DNA from: Eubacteriales Family XIII. Incertae Sedis bacterium
Lineage (GTDB): Bacteria; Bacillota; Clostridia; Peptostreptococcales; Anaerovoracaceae
Assembly: GCA_031266025.1 (NCBI GenBank)
Contig: JAISBV010000057.1
Coordinates: 1-60,549, forward strand
Length of the DNA stretch: 60,549 nucleotides
Direction: 5' to 3'
Shown here: positions 43,494-51,356 of the stretch, in pieces
Layout of the letters: each line of letters begins with the position of its first letter
Position numbering within the stretch: the stretch's first letter is position 1
Program-made: the position numbers and the translations under genes
Notes under the pieces: model-generated
Databases searched by the model: none
Seen by the model: only the letters and a program-made list of their open reading frames with translations
Told to the model about the DNA's origin: nothing

Positions 43494-45052
43494 CTCTCGG
43501 GCGCGGCTTCCGCGTTTGCGATATCTATATAATGCGCGCGCAATGAGAAAATCAGATGCTCGCGCGTTTTTTCGTTCTGCAAATCAACGCCCGTAAGCTC
43601 GACTATTTGCTTGATACGGTAATAAAGGGAGTTGCGGTGAAGGAACAGCATTTTGGCCGCCAACGCGGTGTTTCCGGCGCATTTTAGCAGAGAATGCAGT
43701 GTGGGAATCAGGTTTCCGCCCTTTTCCGCATCGTGCTTCAGGAGGATATTTATGGCCGGGTGACAAATGGCCTGCCTTTCCTTTTGCTCGCCCAATCTGT
43801 CAAGCAGGTCATAACCTATGATCTCATCGTAGTCGTATGCGGCGGCGTTCGGATCTTCGAGGGGGCCGAGACGCGCGGCAGCCTTCGCTTGGGCGTAGTA
43901 CAGAGACATTTCGTCGGGATTGCTAAAACTCAAAGAAAACCCTATGACCAAGCGATACCTTTGAGGAAACGCGCTGCTGATACGCGAGATGTCGTCCTTC
44001 GTGAAGCTTTCCGAACGGTCGCGGACGATGAGAATGATATTCGAATCTTCCAACAGGGGGCAGCATTCCTGCGCATTGAAAGAAAACATGTCCAATATCC
44101 TTGAAAGAGGAAAATCATCACTTGAAATCTTGTCTCTAATATCTAAAAATGCTATAAAATGGCTGTGGCGATCTGAAAGCCCGGCCTGCCTGAATATGGC
44201 CCGCGCCAAATCCCTGTCCGTTATGCTGCGATTGAAAATGCCCAAAAAAAGGTCGTTATTCAACCGTTTTTGCTTTGACAGGGCCGCGCGTCGTCTCTTC
44301 GCCATAGCGACGGACAGTATGACGGTAAGGCGTTCGCACAGGTCGATCATACCGTCCGTAAACGGAGAATCCAATTCTATAACCGATAGAAAACCGACTA
44401 TCTCCGCATCGACCTTTATAGTGCTGTATATGGTTCTGTGCGCCAAAAAATCAAATATATGCACTAAGGGACGCGGCGAAACGGAGTCCGACCTGCGAGC
44501 CAGAGGGCTTGCCAACATGGTCGAAACATACTGAGGCGAATGACAGCCGTTTTTTTGTATGAAAGCGTACTCCAGATCGGAAAAATCGCCTGCCTTGTAT
44601 GATTCGATCTTGGCGAGCATCTGATAGCTTGAGTCGTCAAGCAGTATGGGATTTTTGATAACGGGATAGCTTAATATAAGGAGTTGTTCGAGGTCGCTGT
44701 CTGCGGCGATACACTCGTAAAGACTGCAAACCCAACTGCTGTAGAGGAGGAAGCAGTCCTGTATGATCGAAAACAGGCGGTGTTCTTCACAGTTGACTCG
44801 GATCACGCAGTTTGCGGCGTCTTCTTTGAGCGGAGGAAGTTTCGCGCCGGCCGTGATCACCGCGTTTATGTTTTCGGAGACGATCATATCCGTGAGATCG
44901 GGCGGAACGTAATAGATAAAACTTTTGTTAACGACATTGTCCGCTAGCGTCAAACGAAAGTCAGTGAATACAAGTTCTTTATTTCCTTCAATCAGCACGT
45001 CGACCTGTTCGGCCGACAAAAAATCCCTCATGATTTCAGGTGTGACTACCAT
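43490..45052 (-). CDS. PucR/CdaR-type transcriptional regulator
   Basis: This 520-residue protein has an N-terminal PucR-like sensing region, a central GAF-like part (SYQMLAKIESY, IVGFLSVIELDSPFTDGMIDLCERL), a GGDEF-like degenerate middle domain and a C-terminal helix-turn-helix of the PucR family (NTALAAKMLFLHRNSLYYRIKQI, about 465-487). Such proteins often control purine, sugar-acid or aromatic catabolism. ATG 45052 follows AGGGGGGAG; six extra upstream codons lack a ribosome site. Its target is unknown, perhaps the neighbouring operons. Confidence 0.85.
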   Translation of the reverse strand: MVVTPEIMRDFLSAEQVDVLIEGNKELVFTDFRLTLADNVVNKSFIYYVPPDLTDMIVSENINAVITAGAKLPPLKEDAANCVIRVNCEEHRLFSIIQDCFLLYSSWVCSLYECIAADSDLEQLLILSYPVIKNPILLDDSSYQMLAKIESYKAGDFSDLEYAFIQKNGCHSPQYVSTMLASPLARRSDSVSPRPLVHIFDFLAHRTIYSTIKVDAEIVGFLSVIELDSPFTDGMIDLCERLTVILSVAMAKRRRAALSKQKRLNNDLFLGIFNRSITDRDLARAIFRQAGLSDRHSHFIAFLDIRDKISSDDFPLSRILDMFSFNAQECCPLLEDSNIILIVRDRSESFTKDDISRISSAFPQRYRLVIGFSLSFSNPDEMSLYYAQAKAAARLGPLEDPNAAAYDYDEIIGYDLLDRLGEQKERQAICHPAINILLKHDAEKGGNLIPTLHSLLKCAGNTALAAKMLFLHRNSLYYRIKQIVELTGVDLQNEKTREHLIFSLRAHYIDIANAEAAPER

Positions 45053-45110
45053 TGCTCCCCCCTTGGGCACTTTTAAAAAACAACCTGCACACGCTGTTTT
45101 TACCGGCGCC

Positions 45111-45219
45111 TTTGTGAAAAATCACAAAAATGATCGGAATTCCGCAACGCTTCACTTCTGTTTGCTTTTGACGTATTGCGTCTCGTACTGCTTGAATTTC
45201 GTACAATTACAATTATAAT
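45111..45219 (+). promoter_or_regulatory. Orphan promoter resembling the two molybdenum-enzyme promoters
   Basis: TTTGTGA-AAAA-TCACAAA (45111-45128) is the third perfect copy of the operator dyad. It is followed by TTGACG (45168), CTTGAATTTCGTACAATT (shared with the promoter at 16759) and TATAAT (45214-45219). It reads rightward, but no gene starts within 400 bp: only a MITE lies before the LysR gene. The gap 45053-45628 otherwise holds that MITE and the block at 45491. Confidence 0.55.
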
Positions 45220-45340
45220 AGCTTTGTTGCATAATGCAAGCTGTATTTGCGCGGTTTTGACGGACAATCGCGTCGATAGGGAAGACGCCGGTCTGCAGAG
45301 TCCGCAATTGCAATGGTTGACGCGCCGGTCTCAATACCCT

Positions 45341-45477
45341 GTTACAGTTCAGAGGTACTCCGTATCTGATACTTTTTCCGTCATTCCGGGTTTATCCCGG
45401 AATGACCGTACTTTTGGATTTTAACAACCTACGATGCCCTAAAACATTTATTACGCAGACAACCTCTGAACTGTAAC
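45341..45477. mobile_element. 137-bp MITE with 16-bp perfect terminal inverted repeats
   Basis: Ends GTTACAGTTCAGAGGT (45341-45356) and ACCTCTGAACTGTAAC (45462-45477) are perfect inverted repeats. The element is flanked by identical 8-bp AATACCCT at 45333-45340 and 45478-45485, a target duplication. An inner hairpin TCATTCCGGG-TTTAT-CCCGGAATGA lies near 45380. It has no coding capacity; it must have been mobilised by a transposase elsewhere (8-bp duplications suit several DDE families). Confidence 0.88.
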
Positions 45478-45490
45478 AATACCCTTTCCC

Positions 45491-45546
45491 GTTGTTATAG
45501 TAATGAAAAATTGGAATAACAAAACGACCCGAATATATGCTACGAT
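45491..45546 (+). promoter_or_regulatory. Conserved block upstream of the LysR gene
   Basis: About 50 bp beginning GTTGTTATAGTAATGAAAAA recur, with about six changes in the first 50 bases, at 49745-49800 upstream of the TRAP genes. The block contains the inverted ends GTTAT and ATAAC, an ATTGGAAT word and a possible -10 (AATATATG). It is probably a shared promoter/operator, perhaps for the LysR protein encoded just downstream. Confidence 0.6.
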
Positions 45547-45628
45547 TAAAGCGGTGTATGCTTTTTGCCGTGTTCTGATAAAGACGGGTTTTATGACAGT
45601 GTCGGAGAACCGTCCCGGGAGGCTTTGC

Positions 45629-46531
45629 ATGGAAATCAGGCATTTGCAGTATTTCAAGCAGGTTTGCGAGGACAGAAACTTATCGAAAGCGGCCAAAAAT
45701 CTTTTCATTACACAACAGGGGCTTTCCCACGCGATACAGACGCTCGAGCGCGAGCTCAACGTTTCACTGTTCCTGCGAAACAAAAACGGCGTGACGCCTA
45801 CAGCTGCCGCGACGTATTTGCTGAGTGAAACGGAGGAAGTTCTTACGCTGTTCGACGCCTTGAAAGAGAAAATGTCTGCGATGTCGAAGGCGGCGAGCGG
45901 GAAGGTGACGCTCTCGCTGACCATAGGCGCGATGTCTTATTTTGCGCCCAAGTTGGTCGGTGAGTTTCATGAGCGCCACCCGCAGATCGAATTGCGTCTC
46001 ATCGAAAACCCCGACATGCTCTGCGACGAATCGGTGCTGAACGGAAAAGCGGATATCGCCTGCACCACGGGCCCGATAGACGGCGATATGATAGAATGGC
46101 TTCCGCTGTTTTCCGACAGCGTTATGATCATGATGCGCAAAGACAACCCCTTGGCTATGAGGGATACGCTTAGCTTCGATGATTTGAAATCAGAGGATTT
46201 CATCCTGCCGCCCGTCGAATTCAAATGGCACAACATCATCATTGACCGGTGCCGCGACGTGGGATTCGAACCGAGCATCTCTTATTCCATCGGCGATCTG
46301 CACGCGATGTTTCGCATCATCGCGGAAAACGGAGGCGTCGGTTTCGTACACAACAATTTGGCGGAAACATTCCGGGAACGGATGATCGCTCTCATACCCT
46401 TGCTCCCCGACGAGAAGCTGTATTGGCGCTTGGGCTTGGCAAGGAAAAAAGGTTCTAAGCTGAGCAGCGCGGCGCAATTGGTCGCGGGATACATCAGCGA
46501 GATATCGGCCGGCCGCGAACCCTCCCCCTGA
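45629..46531 (+). CDS. LysR-family transcriptional regulator
   Basis: This 300-residue protein begins MEIRHLQYFKQVCEDRNLSK with the N-terminal winged helix-turn-helix (AAKNLFITQQGLSHAIQTLERELN) and a two-lobed effector-binding domain of the LysR type. ATG 45629 follows GGGAGG; longer frames starting at 45503 would read through the conserved regulatory block and are unlikely. Flanking MFS, TRAP and UbiD genes suggest it senses an aromatic acid. The coding region ends at a strong bidirectional terminator. Confidence 0.92.
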   Translation: MEIRHLQYFKQVCEDRNLSKAAKNLFITQQGLSHAIQTLERELNVSLFLRNKNGVTPTAAATYLLSETEEVLTLFDALKEKMSAMSKAASGKVTLSLTIGAMSYFAPKLVGEFHERHPQIELRLIENPDMLCDESVLNGKADIACTTGPIDGDMIEWLPLFSDSVMIMMRKDNPLAMRDTLSFDDLKSEDFILPPVEFKWHNIIIDRCRDVGFEPSISYSIGDLHAMFRIIAENGGVGFVHNNLAETFRERMIALIPLLPDEKLYWRLGLARKKGSKLSSAAQLVAGYISEISAGREPSP

Positions 46532-46544
46532 GCGGCCGAATAAA

Positions 46545-46590
46545 AACAAAACCGGGAATCTCACGCTGTAGCGAGATTCCCGGTTTTGTT
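46545..46590. terminator. Strong bidirectional terminator
   Basis: An 18-bp perfect stem (AACAAAACCGGGAATCTC and its complement) with a 10-nt loop. A-rich and T-rich arms serve both the LysR gene (plus) and the MFS gene (minus). Confidence 0.92.
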
Positions 46591-46608
46591 ACGCGTCCGG
46601 ATGATTTT

Positions 46609-47988
46609 CTATTTCTTGTTCCTGTTGTCCTCGATGCCCGAAGCATTGAGCGATACAAGAGCCCAGTCTCTGCCGCGACGCTTGCCGACAGTCTCATGGC
46701 TGAACAGCAGGATGATGAGGAAGCCCACGACCATACAGGCGCACATGAAGACGACGCCCGTCTGATAGCCGCTTGAGGAGTTCCAGCCGCCGCCCGCCGC
46801 GATCAGGCCGCCGAGTATGGCCGGTGTGAACGCGCCGACTATGGATGCCGTTACATTGAGTCCCATAGCTGTGCCGATCGCGCCCTTGGGCGCGCTGTCC
46901 TGCACCATCGCGTAGATCAACGCGAAGAGCGCGTTGACGCAGAAGCCGATCGCAAGCTGTATGCCTACGAGAGCGCCGAGACCAACCTTGACCTGCGGCA
47001 GTATGAGCACCCAGACCGCAAGCCACGCGAAACAGAACAGCAGACTGGCTTTACGGCCCACATAGTCTGATATCCTGCCCCAGACGACCTGCCCGAGACC
47101 GCCTGTGATCGTATAGAGCAGCGAGTAAGCCGCCGCTTGGGCGTAGTCGTATTCGGCGACAAAAGCGAGATAGGGGTTGAGCCAGAAGTTGATGCCAAGG
47201 AACATGACGAGCGCGATGATCGTTACGACGGTCAGCGCGACGACGTTCGCGTTCTTCAGGCAGCGCAGGAGATTGCTCTCGTTCTTGGACAGCTCGATCT
47301 CTTCAAAGCTGTCCGCAGAATCAAGCGTCGGCGTCTGTCCCATCGCGACCGCTTTTTCTTGATATTTTTCAAATGTATTTTTGCTTGAGAATTTCCAGTA
47401 TATGATCCAGATCGGGATCGCTATCGCGGGCATAATAAGGAAGGGCAGCCGCCAGTCATTGTTGGAATTGGCCAACATGACGGAGATGATGAGACCCGTG
47501 ACGAGCGTGCCCCACGGATATCCCGTGTGATGCAGACCTGCGGCCCAACCTCTCGCTTCCCTGGGCCACCACTCTATGACGGCCGTACACTCGAGCGATT
47601 CGCCCGCGCCCGCGAAGAGGTTCCTTGCAGTCAGCAGCACAACGATGACAATAATGCCGCTTGATACAAAATGGAGACCCACGAGGAATGTCAGCACCAT
47701 GTAGCCTACGGCCACCCAGATCATGCTGTATTTCCTCATCCATCCCTGCCCTTTTTTATCGGACCATGTGGTGAAGGCCAAGGGCAACAGACCCATAGCG
47801 ATCTGCATGATTGTGCCGTACATCCCCATGGCGTCGGCGTCGACGCCGAACTCATCGACCATGAGGGTGGACGTTCTGTTGAACAGTTCCCTGACAGTGC
47901 TGTTCATAGCAAATACGAGCCACAGCACGACCATCGCTCCCCATGAAGTGGCGGGAACCTTTGGAATGAAACGTTGTTTTGTGTCCAT
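46609..47988 (-). CDS. MFS transporter (aromatic/organic acid type)
   Basis: This 459-residue protein has 12 predicted membrane segments and MFS loops: TWSDKKGQGWMRKYS after helix 2, the RNLFAGAGESLECTAVIEWWPREARGWAAG segment in helices 4-5 and GRISDYVGRKASLL in the second half. The form resembles hydroxybenzoate/hexuronate (ACS) transporters, so import of an organic anion with H+ is likely. Start ATG 47988 follows GGAGGG on the minus strand. It is divergent from the metallo-hydrolase at 48290. Confidence 0.85.
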   Translation of the reverse strand: MDTKQRFIPKVPATSWGAMVVLWLVFAMNSTVRELFNRTSTLMVDEFGVDADAMGMYGTIMQIAMGLLPLAFTTWSDKKGQGWMRKYSMIWVAVGYMVLTFLVGLHFVSSGIIVIVVLLTARNLFAGAGESLECTAVIEWWPREARGWAAGLHHTGYPWGTLVTGLIISVMLANSNNDWRLPFLIMPAIAIPIWIIYWKFSSKNTFEKYQEKAVAMGQTPTLDSADSFEEIELSKNESNLLRCLKNANVVALTVVTIIALVMFLGINFWLNPYLAFVAEYDYAQAAAYSLLYTITGGLGQVVWGRISDYVGRKASLLFCFAWLAVWVLILPQVKVGLGALVGIQLAIGFCVNALFALIYAMVQDSAPKGAIGTAMGLNVTASIVGAFTPAILGGLIAAGGGWNSSSGYQTGVVFMCACMVVGFLIILLFSHETVGKRRGRDWALVSLNASGIEDNRNKK

Positions 47989-48118
47989 AATTATGCCCTC
48001 CGTATCCCTCTCAACTGAATAATGATATAGAAAAAATAGCGGTTCGAACGGGGATTTCAAATCCTGCCCGTCTACCATATTATATTCCCGCAACGGAATA
48101 GGGATAAATCAAATCTAT

Positions 48119-48157
48119 TTGATAGATACTACAATTTTCATTTGTGGATACTATCAA
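48119..48157. promoter_or_regulatory. Inverted/direct repeats between divergent MFS and hydrolase genes
   Basis: TTGATAG (48119-48125) and CTATCAA (48151-48157) form a 7-bp dyad, and GATACT is directly repeated 22 bp apart within it. This suits a LysR- or GntR-type operator controlling both divergent genes. Confidence 0.45.
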
Positions 48158-48289
48158 TAATTATTGCTTTACCGTTACGCGGCGTTATGCGAGAATTTCA
48201 ATAGCGAGAGGGCGCAAGAAATCTCGGCTTTTTATTTGCGTTTCGGCGCACGGCAATTGAACGGTTACAAATCAAGGAGGTGAAAAGTT

Positions 48290-49105
48290 ATGAAAATGCA
48301 CATACTTGATCTTGGGAGGATGTACGTGGATGAAGCCGCTTTCGTGGCGGGCGTACACGGCGGCACCATGCGAAACCAAAATCCCGTCGCTCAGTGGATC
48401 GAATTCCCTGTCACCGCGACCCTTGTTGATTATGGGAACGGCTATGTCCTTTTTGACACAGGTTGCAATATGAGGGAATCCGTTATAGCGGACGGCGAGG
48501 ACACGCCTTCTCCTTTCATGAGTACTGAGGACGACGTCCTTCCCGCGCAGCTCAAAAAGCTTGGGGTTGATCCTTCAGAAGTGAAGTACATCGTCCTGTC
48601 CCATATGCATTGCGACCATGTAGGTTACCTCTATCTGTTCAAGAACGCGGAGATCATCGTCGCCGAGGATGAATTTGCGAATTCCATGAAACTCTACGGC
48701 CTGCGCGGCTTTGGCCCCGGTCCCTATCAGGCGGAGGATTTCGAAGATTTCCTTGCGGCGGAACTGAACTGGAAACTCCTGCCCGAGATTTTCAGGGAAT
48801 ACGAGATTGTTCCCGGCGTAAAAGCCGTGACGTTCGGGTCGGGGCATACGTTTTCGATGACGGGCCTTTTTGTGAATCTGCCGAATTCGGGCAGCTTTCT
48901 TTTCTCTGCGGACGCGCTGTACTGTTCGATGAATCTCGGGCCGCCGGTTCGCATCCCGGGGCTCATATTCGACTCGCTCGGCTACGTAAAGAGCGCGAAT
49001 TTTATAGCCGAATACGCGAAGAAAACGAACGCGAAGATCATATTCGGCCACGATATAAAGCAATTCATGACGTTGAAAAGAGCGCCTGCGGAGTATTACG
49101 ACTGA
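48290..49105 (+). CDS. Metallo-beta-lactamase-fold hydrolase (lactonase-like)
   Basis: This 271-residue protein has the zinc motif SHMHCDHVG (HxHxDH, about 104-112), GSGHTFSMTG, the bridging Asp in LFSADALY and a terminal FGHD His. The layout follows N-acyl-homoserine-lactonase-type enzymes, which hydrolyse lactones or related cyclic compounds. In this setting a lactone or cyclic-ketone intermediate of ring cleavage is plausible but unproven. RBS AAGGAGGTG precedes the ATG. Confidence 0.88.
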   Translation: MKMHILDLGRMYVDEAAFVAGVHGGTMRNQNPVAQWIEFPVTATLVDYGNGYVLFDTGCNMRESVIADGEDTPSPFMSTEDDVLPAQLKKLGVDPSEVKYIVLSHMHCDHVGYLYLFKNAEIIVAEDEFANSMKLYGLRGFGPGPYQAEDFEDFLAAELNWKLLPEIFREYEIVPGVKAVTFGSGHTFSMTGLFVNLPNSGSFLFSADALYCSMNLGPPVRIPGLIFDSLGYVKSANFIAEYAKKTNAKIIFGHDIKQFMTLKRAPAEYYD

Positions 49106-49130
49106 TTCGAAAAAGAATGGTGAAAAAAAC

Positions 49131-49733
49131 ATGAAAAACACCCCGAGATTGCCCTATTTGAAGCGCGATGAGATGTCGTCCGATCAAAAGAAATTTTATG
49201 ACGACGTAGTTACAAATATGGGAGCTCCCGATTTGCCGCATATATGGATGCTTGAGGAAGGGCAGATCAACGGCCCGTTCACATCGATGTTCCATTATCC
49301 GAACATCGGATATCCGTTGTACAAACTGCAGCTAAAGGTCATAAAACAGGGGCTTATCGCGAAGGATATCATAGAGATGTTCATCTTGGTGATCATCACG
49401 GATTCCGGCGCGGCATACGGAATGTACGCCCATGAGCTGCTTGCGAAGAAGAACGGGGTGGACGGGGAGATCATCGGGGCGATTTTGCTCGGCCGCGCGC
49501 CGGATATCAAAGACGAAACTATGAAGATTGCCTACGATCTCGCGCTTGCCCTGACAAAACCGGGATCCGTACCTTGGGAAACTTATAAGGCCGCAATTGA
49601 AAAATTCGGCGATGAGGGGTATAATGTCCTCGTAAACACAGCGGCTTTTTTCAAGTACATAGGCGCGCTTATGAACGCTTACGACGAGCCCGTGCCGAAT
49701 ATGACCGCGCGAGCGCGGCGCGATGACAGTTAA
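49131..49733 (+). CDS. Carboxymuconolactone-decarboxylase (CMD/AhpD) family protein without the CxxC pair
   Basis: This 200-residue protein has the helical CMD pattern: FTSMFHYPNIGYPLYKLQ, then IEMFILVIITDSGAAYGMYAHELLAKKNG, where family members usually have ECxxCxxAH. Both cysteines are absent, so AhpD-like peroxidase chemistry is unlikely; a decarboxylase or isomerase role as in PcaC is possible. It follows the metallo-hydrolase by 25 bp and probably shares its transcript. Function uncertain. Confidence 0.8.
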   Translation: MKNTPRLPYLKRDEMSSDQKKFYDDVVTNMGAPDLPHIWMLEEGQINGPFTSMFHYPNIGYPLYKLQLKVIKQGLIAKDIIEMFILVIITDSGAAYGMYAHELLAKKNGVDGEIIGAILLGRAPDIKDETMKIAYDLALALTKPGSVPWETYKAAIEKFGDEGYNVLVNTAAFFKYIGALMNAYDEPVPNMTARARRDDS

Positions 49734-49744
49734 ATGGCAATATT

Positions 49745-49800
49745 GTTGTTACAGTAATGAAAAATTGGAATAACGAAACGATCGCAATATATGTTAACAT
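49745..49800 (+). promoter_or_regulatory. Second copy of the LysR-upstream block, before the TRAP operon
   Basis: It matches 45491-45546 closely (GTTGTTACAGTAATGAAAAA onward, including TTGGAATAAC and AATATATG). It lies about 160 bp before the TRAP permease start, so the TRAP-UbiD operon and the LysR gene probably share a regulator. Confidence 0.6.
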
Positions 49801-49960
49801 TATATGCGGCGATTGCCATATTCCGCTCACAGGCTTGTTGCGTTGGAAGCGCGGGCGGAATCCATCCATCGGCAGAATAAACTAAATATGAACGTTGGGC
49901 CGGTCTCGAAGTTTTGCCTTCGTGACCGGCCCGGCAATGTCGGCATGGGGAGGATTGCGT

Positions 49961-51265
49961 ATGGATCCGATAATGTTAAGCGTTGTTGCGATAATCGTGT
50001 TCATTATTCTTTTGGGCGCCGGAATGCACATAGGCGTAGCTTTGTCGCTTGTGGGTTTTGTGGGCTACGGCATACTGAGGGGTATACCGGCCGCCATAGG
50101 GGTACTGAAGGTCGTTCCGTACAGCACGGCCGGCAGTTTTTCGTTTTCCGTGATACCGCTGTTTATACTTATGGGTCAGTTCGCGTTCTATTCCGGAATA
50201 AGCGGCGAGCTTTACGACACGTGTTATAAATGGCTCGGCCGTTTTCGGGGCGGGCTCGGCGTGTCAACCATAGGGGCCTGCGCGCTGTTTTCGGCCATAT
50301 GCGGATCGGCTACGGCGACGACGGCGACCATGGGCACGGTCTGTCTTCCCGAGATGACGCGCTACAACTACAAAAAAGAGATGTCTACCGGACTTATTTC
50401 GGCGGGCGGCACCATGGGCATACTCATACCGCCGAGCGTCGGATTTATCATATACGGAACGATATCGGGCGAGTCCATAGGCGATATGTTTGCCGCGGGC
50501 GTCGTACCGGGAATACTTCTTACGATAATGTTCATTATCACCATCGCCATAATCACGGCCATAGATCCTGCGGCGGGTCCCGCCGGCGAGCGTTTTCCGC
50601 TTTCGGAAAGGATCAAATCGCTGAAGGGCATCCTCGGCTTCCTTGTTCTTTTTATAATCGTGCTCGGAGGAATATTCGGCGGACTCATAAGCCCGAGCGA
50701 AGGCGGCGCCATAGGCGCGTTCGGTTCGTTCATAATACTGATACTGAGAAGAAGGGGCACGATGAAGAATATCATCACGGCGATCAGCGATACGATAAAG
50801 ACGACGGCCATGATATTCATGATCATGATAGGCGCCACCATATTCGGATACTTCCTGTCGATATCGGGAATGCCGCGCGCGCTCGCGCAGTCCATGGTCA
50901 GCATGAACGTGCCGAGTATGCTCGTGCTTGCCATCATAATAATCATATTCATAATCCTCGGCTGCTTTGTCGATTCGCTGCCTCTTACGATCATACTTGT
51001 GCCGATATTCTGGCCCGTGCTTGTCGAGATGGGCTGGGACGGCGTGTGGTTCGGCGTACTTATGGTATTGTGCATGCAGATAGGGCTCGTCACCCCGCCC
51101 GTGGGCATGTGCTGCTATGTAATGGCCGGCGTCGCGAAGGACGTGCCGCTTCAGAAGATATTCAGAGGCGCCATGCCCTTCCTTGCGGCGCTGATAGTCA
51201 CGCTTCTGTTAGTAGTTATCTTCCCGCAGCTTGCGACCATGCTGCCCTACGCCCTTAAGGGGTGA
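49961..51265 (+). CDS. dctM: TRAP transporter large permease (DctM)
   Basis: This 434-residue membrane protein has about 12 helices and DctM signatures: GAGMHIGVALSLVGFVG, AICGSATATTATMGTVCLPEM, LIPPSVGFIIYG and GLVTPPVGMCCYV near the end. It forms the sodium-driven channel for organic acids delivered by DctP. Start ATG 49961 follows GGGGAGGA. Gene order here is M-P-Q, unlike the usual P-Q-M. Confidence 0.93.
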   Translation: MDPIMLSVVAIIVFIILLGAGMHIGVALSLVGFVGYGILRGIPAAIGVLKVVPYSTAGSFSFSVIPLFILMGQFAFYSGISGELYDTCYKWLGRFRGGLGVSTIGACALFSAICGSATATTATMGTVCLPEMTRYNYKKEMSTGLISAGGTMGILIPPSVGFIIYGTISGESIGDMFAAGVVPGILLTIMFIITIAIITAIDPAAGPAGERFPLSERIKSLKGILGFLVLFIIVLGGIFGGLISPSEGGAIGAFGSFIILILRRRGTMKNIITAISDTIKTTAMIFMIMIGATIFGYFLSISGMPRALAQSMVSMNVPSMLVLAIIIIIFIILGCFVDSLPLTIILVPIFWPVLVEMGWDGVWFGVLMVLCMQIGLVTPPVGMCCYVMAGVAKDVPLQKIFRGAMPFLAALIVTLLLVVIFPQLATMLPYALKG

Positions 51266-51356
51266 CCGGCGCCGCGTCTGCGGCAAAACAGGAACACAAT
51301 GTGTGTGTTGCACACGTGTTATTTTATATTGCGTGTTTATAAAAGGAGGAAATGAA

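Noticed and set aside
45176-45424. 82-codon open frame between the PucR and LysR genes
   Set aside because: It runs from the orphan promoter region into the MITE, with no ribosome site or conserved pattern.
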